Assembly: GCA_016926955.1 (NCBI GenBank)
Contig: JAFGNN010000032.1
Coordinates: forward strand, 34,712 to 98,711
Source: Spirochaetales bacterium
GTDB lineage: Bacteria > Spirochaetota > Spirochaetia > Treponematales > UBA12059
DNA length: 64,000 bases
Reading direction: 5' to 3'
Within the stretch, counting starts at the first letter, position 1. The number at the start of each line of letters is the position of its first letter. The notes beneath the pieces are model-generated. The model was not told the DNA's origin, searched no databases, and worked only from the letters and a program-made list of their open reading frames with translations. This document shows, piece after piece, positions 36,048 through 44,959 of the stretch. A program made the position numbers and the translations under genes.

Positions 36048-37283
36048 GTGGACAGCGAGGTCAAGGGTTCGTACCGGGCGCTCTCGGACCTGTACGGGCG
36101 CGCCGGCAAGCGGGCGGTCCGGGACGGCTTCTGGCGCTCGCTCGACGCGGCGCTGGCGGAGGAACTGTCCCGGAACCGCCCCGAACAACTCGACGTTTCC
36201 GCCTTGCCGCGCGGAGGACTCCGCACGCCGCTCGCCATGCTCGTCCTTTCCGTGGCGGTCGCGGCGGCGGCGTTCACGGTGGCGCTGGATTGGTACCGCG
36301 TGCGCGAAGGCGACCTCTTCCTCCAGGACAGCGACCTTTTCACCACCGAGAGCCTCCTGATCGACGCGCTCCGCGCCAGATCCGACCTCGAAATAGCCAA
36401 ACGCGACCGTATAATCGAGGAATTCCGCCTTCGCGCGGAGGCGCGCGCGGCTGCCGCGGCGACGGAATCCGATACGGACGGCGCCTCCGGGAAGCCGGTG
36501 GCAACGCTTCCCGGTGACGACAGTCCTGACGCGAACGCTCAGATTCCTCCCCCGCCCTCGGTCGCCGACGGGATCCTCGAGAAACTCCGTTCGGATTCCG
36601 AGCTGGCCCGGCTCGGCGCCCTGGCGGCCACCGAGGAACTCCAGGGGCGGATCGAAGCGCTGGAGGACGAACTGGCCGAGGTCCGCGACGGAAGCGAGGC
36701 GCTGAGCCTCCGTCTGGAGGACGCCCGCCGCGCCTCGGAGGCCTCGGAGGCGGCCTTGAGCGCCTCGGCACGTTCCGAACGCGCGGCGCTCGAGCGGCTC
36801 GCCGAGGTCCGGCGCGAGCGAGACGCGAACGCCGCGCGCGCGGCCGCGCTGGAAGCCGAGCTGGCGGCGCTCGCCCGGGCCGCGGCCGGCACGACCACCG
36901 AATCGGCGGCCAGGGCCGGGGCGCTCGAGGACAGGGTTTCCGAACTGGAAGCCGAGAACGCGCGGCTGTCAGGACTGCTCGACAGGACCCTCGCCGGCTC
37001 CAGGGAGGCGCCGGAAGAGCCTGCGGACGCCCGCTTCATCGGCACGGTCTCCATCGTCTCGGGCGATCGCGTCATCATAGAGCTGGCCGCCGCCCTGCTC
37101 GCGGAGCCCGGCGACCTCGTCCTCGTCTACCGGTCTTCGGCCAGCGGGCTCGGCCGGCTCATCGCAGTGGCCACGGTCAAGACGATCCGGTCCTCCAGCC
37201 TCGAGCTCGCGGTCGATCGCCTGACAAGCGACGGCGATCCGGTGCGGCTCCGCGACCTCGCCTACCTGTCCGGCCCCGACTAG
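36048..37283 (+). CDS. Single-pass membrane protein with long coiled coil
   Basis: A 411-residue protein I cannot assign to a family. Residues 1-60 are cytoplasmic and start VDSEVKGSYRALSDLYGRAG. One transmembrane segment is near 63-82 (LAMLVLSVAVAAAAFTVAL). A Pro/Asp linker leads to a long heptad-rich coiled coil (about 180-325; Leu/Ala/Arg/Glu repeats). A compact C-terminal domain of about 75 residues (FIGTVSIVSGDRVIIELAAA, LVLVYRSSASGLGRLIAV) looks like a small beta-barrel. GTG 36048 follows ggaggcga. A TATACT box lies at 35991-35996. The layout suggests an envelope-spanning structural protein. Confidence 0.78.
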   Translation: MDSEVKGSYRALSDLYGRAGKRAVRDGFWRSLDAALAEELSRNRPEQLDVSALPRGGLRTPLAMLVLSVAVAAAAFTVALDWYRVREGDLFLQDSDLFTTESLLIDALRARSDLEIAKRDRIIEEFRLRAEARAAAAATESDTDGASGKPVATLPGDDSPDANAQIPPPPSVADGILEKLRSDSELARLGALAATEELQGRIEALEDELAEVRDGSEALSLRLEDARRASEASEAALSASARSERAALERLAEVRRERDANAARAAALEAELAALARAAAGTTTESAARAGALEDRVSELEAENARLSGLLDRTLAGSREAPEEPADARFIGTVSIVSGDRVIIELAAALLAEPGDLVLVYRSSASGLGRLIAVATVKTIRSSSLELAVDRLTSDGDPVRLRDLAYLSGPD

Positions 37284-37286
37284 AAC

Positions 37287-37856
37287 TCAGTCCGCGAGCA
37301 GCGCCAGGTTCGCCTCGAGCGCGCTTCCGGCCATCAGGTCGGAAAGCGCCGACCGGGCATGCGCGAGCGAGAGCCCCGGCACGAGGCCGCGACGGCAGAC
37401 GGCCGCCAGCATGGCCACGTTCTGCATACGCGGATCGGGCAGGCCGTCGCCGTCCACCCGGACGACCGTTCCCTTGCGGAGCGCGACCACCTCATCGACG
37501 TCCGACTCGGCAGCGGCCCGGGCCTTGCCGAGCCGCACGTCGAGCGGCTGCCACGAGGCGTCGAACCAGAGCAGGGTGCCGCCTTCCTTGAGGTATTTCC
37601 GCCCCGCCGACACGGCCTCGTGGCGCTCGAGGGCGATGACCAGGTCGGCGCTTCCCTCCGATACGAGCGGCGAGCGCGCGTCCGCGCCGACGCGGACATG
37701 GCTCGAGACTGAGCCGCCGCGCTGCGCGAGCCCATGCGTGTCGCAGCCCTTCGCGATCATGCCCGCGCAATCGACGGCGCGGATGAGCGCTTCCGAGAGC
37801 AGGCCGATGCCCTGGCCGCCGACGCCCGCGATGTAGATGTCGAATTTCCCGATCAT
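37287..37856 (-). CDS. iorB: Indolepyruvate:ferredoxin oxidoreductase, beta subunit
   Basis: A 189-residue gamma-domain subunit of a 2-oxoacid:ferredoxin oxidoreductase. It has IYIAGVGGQGIGLLSEALIR at the start and DTHGLAQRGGSVSSHVR, the IorB signatures. Together with IorA it oxidatively decarboxylates aryl pyruvates from aromatic amino acids to aryl-acetyl-CoA, reducing ferredoxin (or works in reverse). ATG 37856 follows ggaggcgcgga and overlaps the IorA stop (ATGA at 37853-37856). It ends three bases from the convergent coiled-coil gene. Confidence 0.93.
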   Translation of the reverse strand: MIGKFDIYIAGVGGQGIGLLSEALIRAVDCAGMIAKGCDTHGLAQRGGSVSSHVRVGADARSPLVSEGSADLVIALERHEAVSAGRKYLKEGGTLLWFDASWQPLDVRLGKARAAAESDVDEVVALRKGTVVRVDGDGLPDPRMQNVAMLAAVCRRGLVPGLSLAHARSALSDLMAGSALEANLALLAD

Positions 37857-39739
37857 TCCGCGCCTCCGAGCTTTTCCACGATGGCCCCCGAGGGGCAAGT
37901 CTGGCGGCAGGAACCGTCACCGATGCAGAGATCTTCGTTCACGGTCACGGCCCGTCCGTCATGGATCTGGAAGCTCGGGCAGCCGAAGCGCTCGACGCAC
38001 TCGTGGGCCTTGGTGCAGGCGTCCTGGTCGATGCGGACATGCTTCGGCTTCCAGGCCGCCTTTAGCTTCCGCCGCTGGTCGCGGGTGAACTTGAGCATGC
38101 ACGGGTGCCGCGCGATGACGACCTTGAAGCCCGGCTCCGCGAGCGCCTCGCGGACCATTCCCGTGAGCTTCGCCTGCTGGTAGGCGTCGACCTCGCGGAT
38201 GTTTGCCACGCCGAGCCCCTCGAGCGCGGCGCGCACCGAGAGCTTCGTCGTATCGCCGTTCCAGTTGCGCCCCGTGCCGGGGTGGTCCTGGTGGCCGGTC
38301 ATCGCGGTCGTGCCGTTCTCCATGACTATGAGCAGGACGTCGTGCTGGTTGTACACGGCGTTCGCGATGCCCGGCAGTCCCGCGTGGAAGAGGGTCGAGT
38401 CGCCGATGAAGCAGGCGACGCGCCGCTCCTTGTTGAACAGCGCGAGCCCCGAGGCCGTCGCGGTCGAGTGTCCCATGGAAAGGAGCACCCGCCCCATACG
38501 GTAGGGCGGCAGGTGGCCGAGCGTGTGGCAACCGATGTCCGCCACCGTGATGTCCTCGTCCTTGAGCGCCTTCTTGACCGCGTAGAACGCCGAGCGGTGG
38601 CCGCAGCCCGGGCAGAGCTGGGCGGGCCGCGGCGCGGCGACCGCGGGGAGGGCTTCAGGCGGAGGCGCGTCGTACAGGTCGGGCCAGGCGGCCGCCATGA
38701 TCCTGAGGACCGCGGAGGGCACGTGCTCGCCCATGAGCTCATCGACGCCGAGCTTGCCGATGATGCGCGTGCGCAGCCCGGCGTCGTAGGCCAGCGCCTT
38801 GATCTCCGTCTCGAGCACCGGGTCGAGCTCCTCGAGGATCTTGACCTCCTCGTGGGCGGCGAGGAATTCGCGCACGTGGGCCGCGGGCAGGGGATGCACG
38901 AGGCCGAGCTTGAGCACGTCGGGCTTTTCGCGCGCCTCCGCGAGGGCGTCGAGCAGCGAGAGGTAGGCGTTGCCTGCGACGATGACGCCGCGCTTCCGGT
39001 TGCCCGCGTCGTCGACGCGGTCGGCCGACAGCGCGAGCGGGTCCGAGGCGAGGTCCGCGAGCCGCTCGAGGGCGCGGCGCTTGAGGGGGAAGACCGAGGC
39101 CGCGATCGGGACGTAGTTCTGGAGCTCCGGATCGAAGCGCGCCGTCGGGTCGAACGGCTCGGGCTTCCACGCGGCGAAGCGCACCTTCTCCTTGGCGTGG
39201 CACACGTGGGTGGTCAGGCGCAGGATGACGACCGTATGGCGCTCGCGGGCGATACGGGCCGCCAACTTGAAGAAGTCGTAGGCTTCCTGGGCGCCCGCCG
39301 GCTCGAGTACCGGAACATAGGCCATGCGCGCGTAGTGGCGGTTGTCCTGCTCGTTCTGGCTCGAATTGGCGCCGGGATCGTCGCCGAGCACGACCACGAG
39401 ACCGCCCGGTATGTCCATGAGCGAAAGCTGGACGAAGCTGTCGGCGGCCACGTTGAGCCCGACGCTCTTGAAGAAGACCACCGACAGATGGCCGTTGAGA
39501 GCCGACCCGAACGCCACCTCGGTCGCCACCTTCTCGTTCGTGGAGAATTCGAAGCGCAGCGGCCGCCGGTCGGCGTCCATGGCCGCGAGCGCCTCCGCTA
39601 TCTCGGGGGTCGGCGAGCCGGGATACGAGGTCGCCGAGCGGACCCCCGCCTCGACCATGGCCCGGGCGACGGCGGTGTTGCCGATGACGATCTCCTCGAA
39701 CGCTTCCTCTCGAAGCAGGGTCGACCCGAGGTCCTTCAT
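37853..39739 (-). CDS. iorA: Indolepyruvate:ferredoxin oxidoreductase, alpha subunit
   Basis: A 628-residue catalytic subunit. The pyrimidine-binding domain comes first (VRSATSYPGSPTPEIAEAL near residues 33-51), then the hinge domain and the TPP/PP domain (CPGCGHRSAFYAVKKAL near 375 and IGDSTLFHAGLPGIAN near 445). The C-terminal ferredoxin region is atypical: the first motif reads C-x2-A-x2-C-x5-CP (CTKAHECVERFGCP) and the second C-x2-D-x2-C-x3-CP (CIGDGSCRQTCP), so each lacks the second Cys. ATG 39739 follows ggggagggagc. It is the first gene of the iorAB operon and is divergent from a lipoprotein gene. Confidence 0.94.
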   Translation of the reverse strand: MKDLGSTLLREEAFEEIVIGNTAVARAMVEAGVRSATSYPGSPTPEIAEALAAMDADRRPLRFEFSTNEKVATEVAFGSALNGHLSVVFFKSVGLNVAADSFVQLSLMDIPGGLVVVLGDDPGANSSQNEQDNRHYARMAYVPVLEPAGAQEAYDFFKLAARIARERHTVVILRLTTHVCHAKEKVRFAAWKPEPFDPTARFDPELQNYVPIAASVFPLKRRALERLADLASDPLALSADRVDDAGNRKRGVIVAGNAYLSLLDALAEAREKPDVLKLGLVHPLPAAHVREFLAAHEEVKILEELDPVLETEIKALAYDAGLRTRIIGKLGVDELMGEHVPSAVLRIMAAAWPDLYDAPPPEALPAVAAPRPAQLCPGCGHRSAFYAVKKALKDEDITVADIGCHTLGHLPPYRMGRVLLSMGHSTATASGLALFNKERRVACFIGDSTLFHAGLPGIANAVYNQHDVLLIVMENGTTAMTGHQDHPGTGRNWNGDTTKLSVRAALEGLGVANIREVDAYQQAKLTGMVREALAEPGFKVVIARHPCMLKFTRDQRRKLKAAWKPKHVRIDQDACTKAHECVERFGCPSFQIHDGRAVTVNEDLCIGDGSCRQTCPSGAIVEKLGGAE

Positions 39740-39980
39740 GCTCCCTCCCCTTCCCGTACGGACTGGCGCGCGCGCCGACGCTCAATGGTAGGTCGGGAGG
39801 GCGAAGGGCGCAAACGAAATTCGCCGTCCGGCGCGAAACACCGCCTTGCGGAGGGAAAACCGCGCTATGGGACGGAGGGGGGCTGCGTCAACGGGGGGCG
39901 TTCGTGCTATTAATTATCCAAACAGCACGCGGCGCTCTCCTCGACCGGAAGCGTCCGCATTCCCGAAGGAGCCCCATAAC

Positions 39981-41741
39981 ATGACGAACCGCAAGCATTC
40001 CGTCATCGCGGTCCTGGCCGCGGTACTCGCGATGTCCATCGCCGCCTGCGCAGGCAGCGCCGCCACCGCCACCGAGCCCCCGCCGATCCCGGCCGACGCC
40101 CTCGGCTGGGTACGCATCGACGACGCCCGGGCGACCCTCGAGGGCCTCGACGCCTTCTGGAAGAGCGCCGGCATAGAAAAGGCGACCGGCATGTCGCTCG
40201 CCGAAACCTTCACCCGGAGCTCGGGCATAGAACCCGACCGGACCCGCGACGCCATGAAGGAAATCGACGGCGCGCGCCCCGTCGTCGCCGCCGTCCTGCC
40301 TTCCGCCGCCCCCGGCGGAGAGCCGTCGCTCGTCCTCTACCTGCCGCTCCGGAACGGAAGCGCGAGCATGGATGTCCTTTCCGGCTACTTCGGCGCCGGG
40401 GAGCAGGAGCATCCGCCCGCTCTGGTCGGTTCGTGGCTGGTCTTCGCGATCGACGGTCCCGCCCCGGCCGAGGTGCCCGAAACCCTGCTCGCCCTGCCCT
40501 CGCCCTCCGCGTCGCGCGAAGGCGCCATCGTCGCCACGGGCCTCGTCGGCTCCATCCTCGACGCGTACGCCGAAGAGGTTTCCGTCGCCGTCGCCGGGCT
40601 GGCCGAGGCGTTCGAGAGCGACGGCACCCTGCCCTACGACATGGACGAGCTCGCCCCGGTGCTGCTCGATGCCATCTCTCAGTTCGAGCGCGTGGAGCTC
40701 GGCGTCGCGTTCGGCAAGGAAGGCGTCGACCTGGACTTCGGCCTCGTACCCGTCGAGGGCAGCCCCGCCTCCGAGTACGGCCGCCGCCTCTCGGAAGGCT
40801 CGGACGGGCTTCGCCACCTGGACCGCATTCCCTCGGACGCGCTCTATGCGGGCGCCTGGTCAGTCAACCCGGAAGCCCTGGCCGAGTTCAACACCGCCTA
40901 CGCCTCGATCATGGGCGTGGAGGAAATGTTCGGCGAGGCCTACTCCGACTACATGGACGCCTGGATCGAGGCCCAGGGCGCGAGCGGGGCCATGAGCTTC
41001 GAGATGGAGATAGCGCCGGACCTCTTCGCTCGCATCGCGACGCTGCAGGACCCGCAGGCCCTGCTCGGCATGCTCGACGAGAGCATCGGCGTCGAAATCC
41101 GCGCGGTGCAGGACGCCGGCAACCCCGACGCCTGGTTCCGCATGGCCGAGGCGCTGGCCGACGACGGGCTCTTCGGGGCCGAATTCTACGAGCTCTTCGA
41201 GACTTCAGGCGTCGGCTTCGACATCCGCCACGCGAGCGAGGGGTCCGGCGAGGATCGCATCGACACCCTCGGTTTCGAGTTCCTCTTCGGGCCCGCCCTT
41301 TCGGCCGGCATGGACCCGAGCACTTTCGCGCTGACCCAGGCCCTGATAAGCCGCATCATGGACAAGTTCGAGCTCGGCTTCGCGGTGCGCGACGGTCTGG
41401 CCCTGCTGTCGACGAACGGCCGCGCGGGCATCGACGCCCTGGATTCGGGCGCGCTGAGCGACCCCGCTTCGAAGGACCCGGCCTGGCGCCGCTTCCTCTT
41501 GGGCTCGTCTGAAAAGCATATCGGCGTCCTCAAGCTTTCGACGCGCAGCCTGGCCCGGATCTTCGCCTCGATGGACGACCTCATCGGCATCCAGGTCGAT
41601 CCCGAGCGCTTCGACGGCTGGTTCTTCGGCGTCTACTCGGACGCTTCGCGTCTGGGCCTCGAGGCCAGCCTGCCCGCCTCGGACTTCGACGCCGCCGTCG
41701 ATCTGTACCTCAAGGCGAGCGCCGCCGGTCTCGGGATCTAG
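39981..41741 (+). CDS. Lipoprotein of unknown function, DUF3352-like layout
   Basis: A 586-residue lipoprotein. The signal peptide ends LAMSIAACAGS with the lipidated Cys near residue 22. The mature part alternates helices and strands with statements such as IPSDALYAGAWSVNPEALAE, FEMEIAPDLFARIATL and LGFAVRDGLALLSTNGRAGI. This resembles periplasmic proteins that compare a protein's own properties across two similar halves (DUF3352-type), but I am not sure of a family. ATG 39981 follows aaggagcccc. The stop codon is directly followed by the hairpin array. It is divergent from iorA (241 bases). Confidence 0.8.
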   Translation: MTNRKHSVIAVLAAVLAMSIAACAGSAATATEPPPIPADALGWVRIDDARATLEGLDAFWKSAGIEKATGMSLAETFTRSSGIEPDRTRDAMKEIDGARPVVAAVLPSAAPGGEPSLVLYLPLRNGSASMDVLSGYFGAGEQEHPPALVGSWLVFAIDGPAPAEVPETLLALPSPSASREGAIVATGLVGSILDAYAEEVSVAVAGLAEAFESDGTLPYDMDELAPVLLDAISQFERVELGVAFGKEGVDLDFGLVPVEGSPASEYGRRLSEGSDGLRHLDRIPSDALYAGAWSVNPEALAEFNTAYASIMGVEEMFGEAYSDYMDAWIEAQGASGAMSFEMEIAPDLFARIATLQDPQALLGMLDESIGVEIRAVQDAGNPDAWFRMAEALADDGLFGAEFYELFETSGVGFDIRHASEGSGEDRIDTLGFEFLFGPALSAGMDPSTFALTQALISRIMDKFELGFAVRDGLALLSTNGRAGIDALDSGALSDPASKDPAWRRFLLGSSEKHIGVLKLSTRSLARIFASMDDLIGIQVDPERFDGWFFGVYSDASRLGLEASLPASDFDAAVDLYLKASAAGLGI

Positions 41742-41917
41742 CGCCAATGGGCGCCTTGCGCCCATTGGCGGCGACGAAGCCCCTCCCGGGCTTCGTCGAT
41801 CTCCCCTAATGCGCTTTGCGCCCATTGGCGGCGACGAAGCCCCTCCCGGGCTTCGTCGCCGTGGACGGGCGCTTCGCGCCCGTCCACGCCGCCCCTGACG
41901 GCTTGCCCGTCGGGGGC
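41742..41917. repeat. Array of perfect hairpins with a 60-bp direct repeat
   Basis: Five stem-loops occur in 176 bases between the lipoprotein stop and mazG. H1: cgccaatgggcgc with its inverse (41742-41754/41758-41770, 13 bp). H2: cgacgaagccc with its inverse (41772-41782/41788-41798, 11 bp). H3 is an identical copy of H2 at 41832-41842/41848-41858. H4: cgtggacgggcgc with its inverse (41860-41872/41876-41888, 13 bp). H5: gcccctgacgg with ccgtcgggggc (41891-41901/41907-41917, one G-T pair). The stretch containing half of H1 and all of H2 is repeated with a period of exactly 60 bases (about 41757-41798 and 41817-41858). Confidence 0.85.
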
Positions 41918-41937
41918 GCTTCGTTTATCGTGGCGTC

Positions 41938-42732
41938 ATGCCCCACAAAGCGTCCTTCGACCGGCTGCATTCCATCGTCGCGCGGCTCCGCGCCCCCGAC
42001 GGCTGTCCCTGGGACCGCGAGCAGACCCCCGCCACGCTCCGCGGCAACATCATCGAGGAAGCCTACGAGCTCGTCGAGGCCATCAACGAGGGCGACCCGG
42101 CCCACGTTAAGGAGGAGGCAGGCGACCTCTACCTCCTGGTGACCATGGTCGCGCGAATGTACGAGGAAGGGGGTTCCTTCACGGCCTCGGACGTCCTCGA
42201 GACCATTTCCGACAAACTGGTGCGTCGCCACCCCCACGTTTTCGGCGAATCCGACGCCGACACGCCGGACAAGGTGGTGGCCCAGTGGAACGACATCAAG
42301 GAGAAGGTCGAAGGCCGGAGGAAGAAGGACTCGATCCTCGACGAGGTCAGCCGCGCCCTGCCTCCGCTCGAACGCGCCTACAAGCTCCAGAAGAAGGCCG
42401 CCAAGGCCGGATTCGACTGGGACGTACCGGAGGATGTCTGGGCCAAGGCCGCCGAGGAGCTCGAGGAAGCCCGCGTCGAAGCAACGGCGGCCCACGGCGA
42501 GGCCGATCGCGGCCGCCTCGAGGGCGAGCTCGGCGACCTCCTCTTTTCGGTGGTCAACGTCTCGCGCTACCTGGGCGTCGATCCCGCCGTGGCCCTGCAC
42601 CGCACCATCGAGAAATTCTCCACCCGCTTCCGCCACGTCGAGAAGCGCATGGCGGAATCCGGCATCCCCATGGAGAAAGGCCGGCTCGAGGAGATGGACA
42701 GGTTCTGGGAAGAGGCGAAAAAGCTCGGCTGA
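41938..42732 (+). CDS. mazG: Nucleoside triphosphate pyrophosphohydrolase MazG
   Basis: A 264-residue two-domain MazG, the usual length. It hydrolyses (d)NTPs to monophosphates and pyrophosphate. The first domain has CPWDREQTPATLRGNIIEEA and the metal-binding EExxE/ExxD set (IIEEAYELVEA, KEEAGDLYLL). The second has EELEEARVEATA and ELGDLLFSVVNVSRYLGVDP. The start is ATG 41938. No clear ribosome site precedes it because the hairpin array reaches to within 20 bases of the start, which may affect its translation. It converges with the TIM-barrel gene. Confidence 0.95.
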   Translation: MPHKASFDRLHSIVARLRAPDGCPWDREQTPATLRGNIIEEAYELVEAINEGDPAHVKEEAGDLYLLVTMVARMYEEGGSFTASDVLETISDKLVRRHPHVFGESDADTPDKVVAQWNDIKEKVEGRRKKDSILDEVSRALPPLERAYKLQKKAAKAGFDWDVPEDVWAKAAEELEEARVEATAAHGEADRGRLEGELGDLLFSVVNVSRYLGVDPAVALHRTIEKFSTRFRHVEKRMAESGIPMEKGRLEEMDRFWEEAKKLG

Positions 42733-42792
42733 CGATCCGGACCGCAAAGCCCTTGGCGGGGGGGCATGCCCCGATCGGGCGCGCCCTTCCGC

Positions 42793-43590
42793 TCAGCCTC
42801 TCGCCTTGGAGCCGCGGAGCCGGGCCAGCTTGGCCGCGGTCTCGCGCAGCCAGGCCACGTCGGGCCCCGAGTCGGGACTCCCGCCCGGAGCGCCGTGGAG
42901 CACCACCCAGTGCGCCATGCCCTCGAGCCCGGCGTTCCGTTCGAAGAAGTCCAGCCAGTGCTGCCATTCCTCGGCGCGCTCTCCGAGCGCCCGGTAGCGG
43001 CCGTCGGCCCCGACCGGCCGGGCGACTATCTGCCGTATCCATCCGGCGAAAGGCTGCAGGCCTTCCATGACCTCGTCGAAGCCGCACTCGGCCGGCGGCT
43101 CCCAGCGAAGCCGCACCGACGGGTGCGCGATCTCTGCCACGAGCTCGAGCGCCTCGTCCATGTCGCCCGCGCGCCGCCAAAGCGACGGGTCGAACACCAG
43201 CGTGAGGCCGCCCGCCACGAGCAGGTCGCCCGCGCGCCGCGCCTTATCGACGAACAGCGAGCGCGTGGCGCGGGCGACCAGGCCCCGGCGCCGCTCGAGC
43301 TCGACCGGCAGATCGGCCACGACGATGGGGGCGTGCAGGGCCTCGGCGCTCGCCACGACAGCGCGGAAGGAATCCCCGTCGAGGGGCGTCCCGTCGATCT
43401 CATAAGCCACCGTGGTCAGGCCGCCGCGCAGGGTGTCGAGCATCAGGGCCTCGGCCTGCTCCCTGTCTCCGGGCGGCGCGAAACGGGCGCACCAGGACAC
43501 GCCCTCGGCGCCGGCCTTGCGGGCGGCTGCGACCAAGTCCCGGGCCGGGACGCCGCTCTGGCACTTCGTTGCGACGGCAACCTTGATCAT
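42793..43590 (-). CDS. Xylose-isomerase-like TIM-barrel protein, probably non-canonical
   Basis: A 265-residue protein with the alternating strand-helix pattern of the AP endonuclease 2 / sugar-phosphate isomerase superfamily (MIKVAVATKC, GAEGVSWCARF, TTVAYEIDGTPL, APIVVADLPV, LTLVFDPSLW, MAHWVVLHGAPGG). The usual metal ligands (Glu, Asp/His, Glu) are not obvious, so activity is uncertain. ATG 43590 follows ggaag. It is divergent from the EamA gene, with 199 bases between. Confidence 0.65.
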   Translation of the reverse strand: MIKVAVATKCQSGVPARDLVAAARKAGAEGVSWCARFAPPGDREQAEALMLDTLRGGLTTVAYEIDGTPLDGDSFRAVVASAEALHAPIVVADLPVELERRRGLVARATRSLFVDKARRAGDLLVAGGLTLVFDPSLWRRAGDMDEALELVAEIAHPSVRLRWEPPAECGFDEVMEGLQPFAGWIRQIVARPVGADGRYRALGERAEEWQHWLDFFERNAGLEGMAHWVVLHGAPGGSPDSGPDVAWLRETAAKLARLRGSKARG

Positions 43591-43789
43591 GCTTCCATGT
43601 TCCGACGGAACGCGCTGGCGCGCCCTCCGGCAAGTCTACCCGATAGCCCGCCGCCGCGCCACCTTCTTCGGCGCGAAGCGCCCTGCCGCGCCCGAGCGCA
43701 GCGGGCCGCCTCGGCGCGTGCCGCGGGTTCCGCGCGCGCGTCTTGACCGGCCCGCGCCCCGAACACTACGCTTCCGCTCAGGAAAACCC

Positions 43790-44677
43790 ATGCAACACGA
43801 CGCCGAACGCTCTTCCCGCGCGACCGCCCTGGTCCTCATCAGCTTCGTGGCCCTCTTCTGGGGCCTCAGCTTCCTCTCGATCAAGGTGGCGGTCGCGACC
43901 ATCCCGCCCATGACCCTCGGCCTCTCGCGTTTCCTCGTCGCGGACCTGGTGCTGCTCGGCATCCTCCTGGCGCGGCGCGAGAAGCCCCGCCTCGCGCTCC
44001 GCGACGCGCCGCTCATGGCGGGCGCGGGACTCATCGGCGTGACGCTCTACTTCCTCTTCGAGAACAACGGCGTCTCGCTGCTGACCGCCTCGGAGTCGAG
44101 CCTCGTCATCGGCACCATACCGATCCTGACCATGCTGGCGGCCGCCCTGATCGACCGCAAGCGCCTCGGCCCGCGCGCCTGGCTCGGAGCGGCGCTGTCC
44201 ACTCTCGGCGTCGGACTCATCGTGGCGGAGTCGCTCAGGCTCTCGTCCGCCCCCGCGGGCTACCTCTTCATGGGCGGGGCGGCGCTCTCGTGGGTGGCCT
44301 ACACCTTCGTCACGCGGCCCCTGTTCGCGCGCTACTCGCGGCTGCAGATCACCTTCTGGCAGAGCCTCGCGGGCACGATCGGCTTCCTGCCCTTCCTGCT
44401 CCTCGAACGCACCGACTGGGCGTCGGTGAGCCCCGCCGTCTGGGGACACGTCCTGTATCTCGGCGTGGCCTGCTCGGCCCTGGGCTACTGGTTCTACGTG
44501 GTGGCCCTCGAGCGCCTCGGCCCCGGAGCCTCGAGCGTCTTCATCAACCTGATACCCGTCGTGTCGGTGGTCGCCTCGTTCCTGCTGCTCGGCGAGCGCC
44601 TCGGCCCCTGGCAGCTCTCGGGCGGCGCCGTGGCCGTGGCCGGCGTCTGGCTGGCCACCTCGAAGGACGCGGGTTAG
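43790..44677 (+). CDS. EamA/DMT-superfamily transporter
   Basis: A 295-residue inner-membrane protein with ten hydrophobic segments in two EamA repeats (ALFWGLSFLSIKVAVATIPP at the start of the first; ALSWVAYTFVTRPLF at the start of the second), the standard drug/metabolite transporter layout. The substrate is unknown; many are amino-acid or metabolite exporters. ATG 43790 follows caggaaaaccc. A possible promoter, TTGACC at 43743 and TACGCT at 43767 (18-bp spacer), lies upstream. Confidence 0.92.
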   Translation: MQHDAERSSRATALVLISFVALFWGLSFLSIKVAVATIPPMTLGLSRFLVADLVLLGILLARREKPRLALRDAPLMAGAGLIGVTLYFLFENNGVSLLTASESSLVIGTIPILTMLAAALIDRKRLGPRAWLGAALSTLGVGLIVAESLRLSSAPAGYLFMGGAALSWVAYTFVTRPLFARYSRLQITFWQSLAGTIGFLPFLLLERTDWASVSPAVWGHVLYLGVACSALGYWFYVVALERLGPGASSVFINLIPVVSVVASFLLLGERLGPWQLSGGAVAVAGVWLATSKDAG

Positions 44678-44959
44678 GGAAGGGAGTTCGGGGGGAAGAG
44701 ACGGGCTTCGTCTCCAGCCCGGCTGCGCCCGCCTGAAAGGCCCGCCGCCCCGTGGCGGCGCCGCCTGAGGCACAGGGTCGGCCGCCCCTTCCGGAGCCGG
44801 CGGGGCGCCGCCCTCCACGGAGCGTTTCCGGGACGGCGACCGGAAGCGGCCGGAAGCGCAGCCCTCGGGACCATGCGGGCCTTCCGCGAAGGGTAAACGC
44901 GAGCTGGCGCCTGAGCCCGCGTTTTCCCCCTTCCCCCGGATTCCCCGGATGCCCCCCGC
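44678..44959. other. Convergent intergenic region, 282 bases
   Basis: No gene is seen. Short GC stems such as gagacg/cgtctc (44698-44714) and cgccgcc/ggcggcg (near 44743-44760) lie between the ends of the EamA gene and the leftward unknown gene, probably acting as bidirectional 3'-end hairpins. Confidence 0.4.

Noticed and set aside
38105..39913. 602-codon plus-strand frame over iorA
   Set aside because: It is antisense to a well-recognised gene, rich in Arg, Val and Glu, and has no motif.
41742..41917. CRISPR-like direct repeats with a 60-bp period
   Set aside because: Only two copies exist, the intervening sequence is short and not spacer-like, and the structure is explained by duplicated hairpins.
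42793..43590. Active sugar-phosphate isomerase or endonuclease IV
   Set aside because: The fold pattern fits, but the expected metal-binding residues are not recognisable, so I annotate only the fold.
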